This document shows, piece by piece, positions 8,289 through 14,177 of a stretch of 14,177 bases of DNA. Every line of letters starts with the position of its first letter. Within the stretch, counting starts at the first letter, position 1. Both the position numbers and the translations under genes were made by a program. Where the stretch lies: positions 1-14,177 of the forward strand of contig DSAU01000537.1 in the NCBI GenBank assembly GCA_011046315.1. The letters are read 5' to 3'. The notes under the pieces are model-generated. The model did not search any database and was not told where the DNA came from. It saw nothing but the letters and a program-made list of their open reading frames with translations. The DNA comes from a bacterium. GTDB lineage: Bacteria; Zhuqueibacterota; Zhuqueibacteria; Thermofontimicrobiales; Thermofontimicrobiaceae.

Positions 8289-11200
8289 TTACCTCACCAT
8301 AATCAATTTTTTGTTTTCTTGAAAATGACCATAGTTTACTTGTAACAAATAAATTCCACTTGCCAGATAAATATTCTTTTCAGAATCACCACGCCACTGA
8401 AAGGAGTAGTATCCGGGTTCCATTGGACGATCGATTATTGTCTTTACTTTTTGACCGAGAATGTTGAAAATATCAATTTGTAACCTATTGTTGGCATTAT
8501 CATTTATTATTGCAGGTAGCCAGACTTTAAATAGCGTATTTTCATTAAACGGATTGGGATAGTTCTGCGAAACAAAAAATCGCTCTGGAACATTTTTGTT
8601 TACTTTTAACACAAAGGGTACAGGATTTTCATCAGCTTCAAAATATCGCAATAAGAAAATTGGTGAAACTGGTATATTTTCTTTTTGATGATGAGTGAGT
8701 TTAAAAATAATAGTAAATAAAGAATCGCTGATAGCAACTTTTTGCATACCTGCTGCAGCAATATACAAATTATTGCTTTGATAATTCCAAACTGATACCA
8801 TCGATGTTAAAGGCGCTGGCAATTTAACGGAAACTGGTTCCCAATAATTTGTTACATATTGCAAACTCAGATCAACTGCATAAAATTCTAACTTCGCCGC
8901 CACAAAAAATGTAACGCTTAAATGTTCGTTTTCCATTTTTTGACGATAGAAAATAGCAACAGCTTGCTCTTTTGCTTGTAGTTCTTTGGGCAAATATTGG
9001 AACCCTTGCTGAACTGGAAAACTGGAAATTAGACCCACTGTATAACGAAAAATGAGTGAGGCATCAAATGAGCTCAATTGTTTGTTCCCACTTACATCTG
9101 CTGCTAATGAATCCCGGGGAAACTGACTAAAATAGGGGGAAACATCTTTGCGCGCTTTAATTCGCAAAATGAGCGATCCATCAAAAGAATTGACATCCTG
9201 ATTATTGCTTACATCACCGTATAAACTCCCAACAAAATTTTCATCAACTCTATTTCCAACAAGCGGAGCATAATTCCGAAACTCTGGCAAGAAAAAATGT
9301 GCTTTGTGATAAGGAGTGATTTTGTATTGAAACCCGCTTTCCAACCTTTCAAATTGATAAACTCCTTGCATATCTGTTTCGGTAGATTTTGAGGTTTTGC
9401 CGGAAACTTTTACAATGGCGCCCTGCAAAGGCTTTTGGTTATCAACTGTGATGACGCCATATAAAGATGCGATCTCCTCAGGTTTAGTTGGTAATTGAAA
9501 ATTTTGCACAATTGCTTGTCCTGATTGAATGGTGAGCTGTTGCTGCACTTTGGCATAGCCTAATTTATCTGCTTGCAGAATATATTGCCCACCAGGCAGA
9601 AATATGAAATATTCACCTGTATAATCAGAAAAATCAGATAAACTATCGCTAACATGAATGGCAATCACTTCAGCACCGTTGATGGGTTGTCTGGTGGTGT
9701 CAAAAATATTACCATAAACTTTGGCTTGTTTGCTCAACGTAAAATTAACTGTTTGGGTCTGATTTTCGATAATACTGATAGCTTTTGTTTGACGAGCAAG
9801 ACCAGCTTTTATAGCTGTGAGGGATACATTCCCAGGATACAAGTTTACTTCATAATTGCCAGAGTTATCTGACAATGATTGGACCTGCCGCTCGTTGCAT
9901 ACGATAACAGCTTGTTTCACACCGACGCCTTGCGAATCGCTTATTCTTCCTGACACAGTTCCCACACAGGCCACTAACACAATTTCTATCCCTTGAAGCG
10001 ACTGGTTTGGTTGCAGTGCTAGGTTTTGTATACCATTTTTTTGAAATCCTTGCTTGTGAGCGTAAATATCCCAAACTCCAGGTGCAATGGCAAAAAGAAA
10101 TTCACCGTTTTCTGATGAGCGGGTTAAAGTTGTGTCACTCCCTTGAATGGCAAACAGCGTGGAATAAGCAACGGGCTTACCGTTACTGAGCACTGTTCCC
10201 CGGATAGTGGCGCCGGCTGGATTCATTTCAATATCTTGATTAGATTTTATTTCGCCTGCTGTCAGCGAAATTATTTTTTCTTGGGGCTGATAAAAGCCAG
10301 CTTTTGTGACAAATAGCTGATGGACGCCTGAGGCCAAGTGCAAGCTATAAAAGCCATTAATACGGGAAGTATCAAAGGCAATGCCATTGCTAATAATTGC
10401 ATCAAATAATGGTTCCCCATTTGCTGTGATTTTACCGCTAATCCATGCTACCGCGGGTTCCATTCTGATGATCAGATCGCTCATGAACTGATTTGATTGA
10501 ACGCGAATGTAAAGCGGTAACGGATCAACATACCCTGCACGGTGAAAATTTAAGTCATAGAAACCAGTTGGCAGGCTCAAAGAAAATGAACCCTTGGCAT
10601 TGCTTAAGGTTGAGAAGCTACCGGTTGTTAAAGATATTGCCTGAAATTTAACCTGATCTAATCCACGACTGCCATCGGTAATCATTCCGCTGAGCATAGC
10701 AACTTGGGAATTTAAAACTAAATCTGGCGACAGGGTAATAATTTGGTTTTTTTCAAGATTAACGATTCGGAAGGCACTCGGTACATAACCAATCTTTTCA
10801 GCATGAAGCTTGCATTCTCCATTGGATAGGCTTAATTGAAAAGCTCCATTCATATTTGTCTGCACTACATTTTTTGTTTTGTTCTGTTCTGACTGGACCA
10901 GGGCGCCGAATACGGGTCTGGCAGCTTCATCCACTACTTTGCCGAAAATTTTACTGGTAAATTTTTCCAGCTTCAAAGCTGATGATAAGTTGATTTGAGA
11001 TTGAACAATCAAATCTACCAGCAATGTGTCAATGCTTTGGTAGCCTGATTTTGTAGCATAAAGAAAATATTTTGCAGCAGGAAGCACAAATTGAAAATTA
11101 CCGGCATAATCGGTTGTCATTGTTTTGTGTCGTTGATCTAAAAGATTGATAGCATGAATTTGTGCATTGCTCACACGATTACCTGTTGTCTCAACTACCT

Positions 11201-12521
11201 TGCCGGAAACTGATCGCGAAACGATATTCATGGGCAAAGCAATAATAGTGGTATCATTAACATCAACTTCGCAGGTAATCAACGTATCTCTAAAACCGTA
11301 TTTGGAAGCAACAATTTGATATTCCCCTGGTTGAACCTTAAGATTTAACGAGCCATTGCTTGCAGAAATATAATCTGTGTTTTCAGCGGTTCCCTGTATT
11401 GGTTTGACGCGAATATTAACGCGCGGCAAGCTATAGCCAGTTTGTGTCATAGTTCTTATCGTAAGATGGCCAGTAGGGACTGAATAAATAAAACCTCGTT
11501 TTTCACTAACCTTACCCTTCCCGGTGTAGTCAAGAGCAATAACATGCCATTGATAATACTCATTCTTTAAGAGAAAACGAGCTGGCACAGCTAAATTTGT
11601 TGCAGATGTTACAGCTTGCCAAACCGGAAAGGTAGAGGTTGAACCATTTTCGTAAATGATTTCAAATAGTTCAAATTGATAGGATTTAGCATTCTCAACT
11701 GCTTGCCATGCAAATAGAATATCATAACTGGAAATTTGTTCGCCCGGTGATGGAGATGTTAAACTTGGAGCCGCAATATTAACCGCAACGTTCACTTGAA
11801 AACTTTGCACTCCTGATTGAATGATCGACGTTAGCGCTGGGTTTTTACCATAATTATTTAACACAATCCAGTTATAGGTTTTTGAATTTAATAAAGGAGG
11901 AATAATTCCATTTAGTTGATTAAAATATCCTGATGGATCAGGTGTACCATAAGCAATTTCCGTTTGACTGGTTATAACCTGATATATGATATTGGCATTA
12001 TTTATTTGCAATTCACCGGCTTCATTTTTTTGCAAAGATATAGGTTGATCGCTTAAAATGAGATGATAAAAAGGTACGCCGAGTACCGCATCCCATTCAA
12101 ATTTGGGAGTCAAATTTGTGATAACAGCACCATTTTGCGGTGCCCGACAGTTAGCGGCTTGATTAGATTCAATATATATGGGAAATTCAGTCGAATGAAT
12201 TAATCCATTGGAAATGCGACAGTAATAAATACCCGTTGTCATACCTTCAGTTGAAGGAACAAAATACAATTTCTTGATAGCCGATGTTGAAATATGCCGA
12301 TTATATTGACCGGATTGAGTGCCAAAATATAAAGTCGCCTCAATTGATTCTTGCCATTCTACCAATACCAACTCATCACAAGTGATAAAATAAAATGGAT
12401 ACTTAATCACCGTTATCCCTTGTGCCCAGGCGCCAGTAACGGGGAAAATTCCAAAAACAATCATCAATAATGCAATTGTTTTTTGAAAGTTATAAACTTT
12501 AAAACTGATATTGAACCGCAA
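8289..12521 (-). CDS. Secreted dockerin protein with nine regulatory-like repeats and T9SS sorting domain
   Basis: Starting at the TTG 12521-12519 the product is 1410 aa. A signal peptide (basic n-region, hydrophobic 17-30, cleavage AWA|Q near 33) is followed by an Ig/Fn3-like region (35-346, three modules, e.g. PSPGEQISSYDILFAW), nine carboxypeptidase-regulatory-like sandwiches of ~80 aa (about 351-1098; G-x-V/I opener, Y/F-x-L-x-AxKxGY closer), a type I dockerin (1100-1165) and a cohesin-like segment (about 1180-1306; AVDLSLQY, NLYIAAAG, FEADENPVPF). A classical T9SS type A sorting domain ends it (1314-1410; NYPNPFNENT, IFNILGQKVKTI, LASGIYLLQV, KKLIMVR). The TTG at 12521 has an AGGAG six bases upstream and yields a compact signal peptide; an in-frame TTG at 12551 adds ten residues with no such site. 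The gene overlaps the stop of its upstream neighbour by 23 bp. No enzyme domain is visible. Likely a surface stalk protein that docks to cohesin modules, perhaps those of the next gene (inference). Confidence 0.87.
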   Translation of the reverse strand: MRFNISFKVYNFQKTIALLMIVFGIFPVTGAWAQGITVIKYPFYFITCDELVLVEWQESIEATLYFGTQSGQYNRHISTSAIKKLYFVPSTEGMTTGIYYCRISNGLIHSTEFPIYIESNQAANCRAPQNGAVITNLTPKFEWDAVLGVPFYHLILSDQPISLQKNEAGELQINNANIIYQVITSQTEIAYGTPDPSGYFNQLNGIIPPLLNSKTYNWIVLNNYGKNPALTSIIQSGVQSFQVNVAVNIAAPSLTSPSPGEQISSYDILFAWQAVENAKSYQFELFEIIYENGSTSTFPVWQAVTSATNLAVPARFLLKNEYYQWHVIALDYTGKGKVSEKRGFIYSVPTGHLTIRTMTQTGYSLPRVNIRVKPIQGTAENTDYISASNGSLNLKVQPGEYQIVASKYGFRDTLITCEVDVNDTTIIALPMNIVSRSVSGKVVETTGNRVSNAQIHAINLLDQRHKTMTTDYAGNFQFVLPAAKYFLYATKSGYQSIDTLLVDLIVQSQINLSSALKLEKFTSKIFGKVVDEAARPVFGALVQSEQNKTKNVVQTNMNGAFQLSLSNGECKLHAEKIGYVPSAFRIVNLEKNQIITLSPDLVLNSQVAMLSGMITDGSRGLDQVKFQAISLTTGSFSTLSNAKGSFSLSLPTGFYDLNFHRAGYVDPLPLYIRVQSNQFMSDLIIRMEPAVAWISGKITANGEPLFDAIISNGIAFDTSRINGFYSLHLASGVHQLFVTKAGFYQPQEKIISLTAGEIKSNQDIEMNPAGATIRGTVLSNGKPVAYSTLFAIQGSDTTLTRSSENGEFLFAIAPGVWDIYAHKQGFQKNGIQNLALQPNQSLQGIEIVLVACVGTVSGRISDSQGVGVKQAVIVCNERQVQSLSDNSGNYEVNLYPGNVSLTAIKAGLARQTKAISIIENQTQTVNFTLSKQAKVYGNIFDTTRQPINGAEVIAIHVSDSLSDFSDYTGEYFIFLPGGQYILQADKLGYAKVQQQLTIQSGQAIVQNFQLPTKPEEIASLYGVITVDNQKPLQGAIVKVSGKTSKSTETDMQGVYQFERLESGFQYKITPYHKAHFFLPEFRNYAPLVGNRVDENFVGSLYGDVSNNQDVNSFDGSLILRIKARKDVSPYFSQFPRDSLAADVSGNKQLSSFDASLIFRYTVGLISSFPVQQGFQYLPKELQAKEQAVAIFYRQKMENEHLSVTFFVAAKLEFYAVDLSLQYVTNYWEPVSVKLPAPLTSMVSVWNYQSNNLYIAAAGMQKVAISDSLFTIIFKLTHHQKENIPVSPIFLLRYFEADENPVPFVLKVNKNVPERFFVSQNYPNPFNENTLFKVWLPAIINDNANNRLQIDIFNILGQKVKTIIDRPMEPGYYSFQWRGDSEKNIYLASGIYLLQVNYGHFQENKKLIMVR
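9024..9224 (-). other. Type I dockerin domain (two calcium-loop repeats)
   Basis: Two F-hand repeats are visible: GDVSNNQDVNSFDGSLILR (starting at 9218) and ADVSGNKQLSSFDASLIFRY (starting at 9101). In each loop the ligand positions 1, 3, 5, 9 and 12 are D-S-N-N-D and D-S-N-S-D, all compatible with calcium coordination. Loop positions 10-11, which govern cohesin choice in known type I dockerins, are S-F in both repeats, so the domain is pseudo-symmetric as in dual-binding dockerins. A linker of about 17 residues separates the repeats. Confidence 0.85.
9228..11471 (-). repeat. Nine tandem carboxypeptidase-regulatory-like domain units
   Basis: This encodes residues about 351-1098 of the dockerin protein: nine ~80-residue prealbumin-like sandwiches with a G-x-V/I first strand, a PVxxAxV second strand, a G-x-F/Y-x-L turn and a closing AxKxGY strand. 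They carry no visible catalytic residues and probably form an extended rod holding the dockerin away from the N-terminal modules. Confidence 0.75.
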
Positions 12522-13938
12522 AATGGACTCCTGGAATTGGTAAAATATCAATTGCGCCGACTAAAAATAAAACCTTGGTGAGGTTTTTGCCGTATCCAAT
12601 TGTCATCTTAGGAATGGTAATTAGGTTTGTGTTTATGGCGAAATCTTGAGTGTCAGGAGAAAATGCTTCTATTATAAGCGCGCCCATATTCAAATAAAAA
12701 TTCTTCTTGCTTAGGTAGAAATTTAATTTTTGCCTGATTGAAAATTGGATTAAGTCCTTTCCATATTGCATTCGAACATTTCCAAAATAAAAACGATCTG
12801 AAAGATAAAATTTCCAATCGTGGCGATTATAAAATATACCAATCTTGACCTGATTTGTCAGGGTATGTTTTAAAGAAGAATATACATTCCAGCCGATATC
12901 TTCGGTATAAGTTAATTGCGACGGATCAAGCTTTTCTGGGTCTAATATTTCTTCACCGCCACCACCGCTTATTAGTGCTTCCATGTTAAGAGCAGGAATT
13001 TTGTTCCTCTTACCACTTAGTTCACCCTTTAAATGGAGATCTGAAGCAAGGGAGATCGAACCATCAAAAACCCAGCGGTAATTATATAAATACATGCATC
13101 CCCAATTGAGGCGCCATCCGTTCCCTTCATAGCGAGCTTCAAGATGTTGTGTAATGTCAGTATGCCAGAGCGTGGCAGCATTGTTGAACAAATGCTCTTT
13201 ACCGTTATAAAACATAGATCCCTCAATATTCCAATAACTAAAGACATCCAAATTCACATGCAGCCGCTCTATTTGTAATCCAGCAAAAAAATCTTTTCTA
13301 AATTGTCTGCCAATCAAAAAGTTGGTGCTTATGATGGAATAATGAACTTGATTGACTGCATCTAAATAATTGTTTAACATCACCTTGTTGGTTCCACCGC
13401 CGGAGTGCAACTCTGTGGAAACTGAAGATTCTATTCCTAACAACTCATTTTGCATTGAGAAATGCAGCGGATAGTGAAAAATAAAACCAATGAAAAATTT
13501 CCTGAATGGAACAGCGATCATTCCTTCGGGGATATTCATCTTTCTGGCTATATGTAAATTTACCTGTGGATAACCCAATTTTAAACTTTCAGAACGATAG
13601 GGCAACGTTTTGTCATCAAGTTGCTGATTAATTTTTTCTGATACATTTAAAAGGCGAGTTAATCCAGCTTTTTGCTCTGGTGATATATGAAACAACAGCC
13701 TGGAATGTTTTTCACCCGCCAAAAAAGCAGGATTTTCAAAAGGATTAAAAAAGGGATAGTATTGATCATTGGAAGAGCGTCCCCATAAGCATGTGCTAAA
13801 ATCTGAACTGTAAAGGCTGATTTCTGTAACGATGAAACCCAATTCCAATTTTTCAATTTGACTAACAGTGTTCTGAGCTCGCAGATTCACCAACAAGCTG
13901 AAAACGAAGATAATAATACAAATTTGGATATATTTCAT
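12499..13938 (-). CDS. Unrecognised outer-membrane beta-barrel-like protein, first gene of operon
   Basis: From ATG 13938-13936 the product is 479 aa. It starts with a compact signal peptide (MKYIQICIIIFVFSLLVN, cleavage LRA|QN near 21). I do not recognise the family. The body is rich in alternating aromatic/hydrophobic strands with glycine and asparagine turns, has an FENPAFLAGE segment (near 68-77) reminiscent of the NPA motif of PorV/FadL-like barrels, a GGGGEE loop (325-330) and ends in VQYQF, whose terminal phenylalanine is what BAM-inserted barrels usually show. These point to an outer-membrane barrel but do not prove it. A TTG at 13971 would add 11 non-signal-like residues and is less likely; GTGGGTG just upstream of the ATG may serve as a weak ribosome site. 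The gene leads the operon and its last 23 bp overlap the dockerin gene, so it probably works with the surface proteins as porin, receptor or anchor (inference). Confidence 0.75.
   Translation of the reverse strand: MKYIQICIIIFVFSLLVNLRAQNTVSQIEKLELGFIVTEISLYSSDFSTCLWGRSSNDQYYPFFNPFENPAFLAGEKHSRLLFHISPEQKAGLTRLLNVSEKINQQLDDKTLPYRSESLKLGYPQVNLHIARKMNIPEGMIAVPFRKFFIGFIFHYPLHFSMQNELLGIESSVSTELHSGGGTNKVMLNNYLDAVNQVHYSIISTNFLIGRQFRKDFFAGLQIERLHVNLDVFSYWNIEGSMFYNGKEHLFNNAATLWHTDITQHLEARYEGNGWRLNWGCMYLYNYRWVFDGSISLASDLHLKGELSGKRNKIPALNMEALISGGGGEEILDPEKLDPSQLTYTEDIGWNVYSSLKHTLTNQVKIGIFYNRHDWKFYLSDRFYFGNVRMQYGKDLIQFSIRQKLNFYLSKKNFYLNMGALIIEAFSPDTQDFAINTNLITIPKMTIGYGKNLTKVLFLVGAIDILPIPGVHFAVQYQF
12528..12532 (-). 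promoter_or_regulatory. Shine-Dalgarno AGGAG that fixes the dockerin gene start
   Basis: On the minus strand AGGAG is followed by a six-base spacer (TCCATT) and then TTG at 12521-12519. It lies inside the 3' end of the preceding gene. It favours this TTG over the upstream TTG at 12551 and over the ATG at 12464-12462, which falls inside the hydrophobic core of the signal peptide. Confidence 0.6.
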
Positions 13939-14177
13939 GTTCACCCACTTGATTTGTGGATTTAAACACAATGCGATTAGATTTTAAACGAGGATAGAAA
14001 TTCAATTCAGCCTGTATTTTCGGATTACATTTTACGCTTTGTAGTAAATTTAACATAAAATCGTGGTATTAGTTCCCAAAATATGCGTAATAAAGGCAGC
14101 AAATTTGTATTAGCTTATTTTCGCAAACTTTGTTTTATTTAAATAACACAACATTTAAGTATGGTTTTATATTTTTA
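13939..14177 (-). promoter_or_regulatory. Upstream leader of the operon; only weak promoter candidates
   Basis: This AT-rich 239-bp stretch up to the right edge shows no convincing gene. Its best match to the Bacteroidota-type promoter (TTTG, then TAnnTTTG) on the minus strand is TTTG (14103-14100) followed 16 bases later by TATTTTG (14083-14077), one base short of the -7 consensus. A sigma70-like pair TTGGGA, 16 bp, TATGTT lies just downstream but is also poor. The operon promoter should be here or just beyond the window. Confidence 0.3.

Noticed and set aside
4228..10189. Several 60-75-codon open frames on the plus strand inside the two giant genes
   Set aside because: They are antisense to conserved domain repeats, show no motifs or ribosome sites, and are expected by chance in long genes.
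1530..12521. A cellulosome gene cluster
   Set aside because: Cohesins and a dockerin are present but no glycoside hydrolase, carbohydrate-binding module or other catalytic domain can be recognised, so only a cohesin-dockerin surface system is proposed.
13936..13971. TTG at 13971 as start of the first operon gene
   Set aside because: It would put eleven polar residues ahead of a compact signal peptide that starts well at the ATG 13938; the ATG is preferred.
13862..14056. Short gene upstream of the operon on the minus strand
   Set aside because: It largely overlaps the signal peptide region of the first operon gene in another frame, has no recognisable motif and no good ribosome site.

Overview
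The window looks like a piece of an AT-rich genome from the Fibrobacterota-Chlorobiota-Bacteroidota (FCB) superphylum, probably a deep lineage such as Calditrichota, KSB1 or Ignavibacteriota. This is inferred from three things: a C-terminal sorting domain of the type IX secretion (T9SS) kind, a PorV/PorQ-like outer-membrane protein, and very large surface proteins built from cohesin, fibronectin III and carboxypeptidase-regulatory-like modules. No rRNA or other phylogenetic marker is present, so the placement is tentative.

Layout. Positions 1-273 (+) carry the 3' part of a small GIY-YIG nuclease gene cut by the left edge. Positions 274-594 are a convergent intergenic region holding a perfect REP-like hairpin, the decayed 3' end of a GxxExxY-family gene with a frameshift, and a pyrimidine-rich block that resembles a dispersed intergenic repeat. 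From 13938 down to 595 a single tight four-gene operon runs on the minus strand: (1) an unrecognised outer-membrane barrel-like protein of 479 aa; (2) a ~1410-aa secreted protein with fibronectin-like modules, nine regulatory-like beta-sandwich repeats, a type I dockerin, a cohesin-like domain and a T9SS type A sorting domain; (3) a 2248-aa secreted protein with eight cohesin modules, six of them followed by fibronectin III modules, then three regulatory-like repeats and a FlgD-like/T9SS-like C-terminal domain; (4) a 312-aa PorV/PorQ-family protein. The genes overlap by 23 bp, are separated by 12 bp, and overlap by 4 bp (ATGA), so co-transcription and translational coupling are likely. Positions 13939-14177 are the upstream leader.

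Working model (inference). The operon encodes a non-catalytic surface assembly. The eight-cohesin protein resembles a scaffold, the dockerin protein is a candidate ligand on a long stalk, both reach the surface through a T9SS-like route, and the PorV-like protein and the first-gene barrel are candidates for handling or anchoring at the outer membrane. No glycoside hydrolase or other catalytic domain is visible, so this is not evidence for a cellulosome. A cohesin-rich scaffold and a dockerin protein as operon neighbours in such a lineage is the main point of interest.
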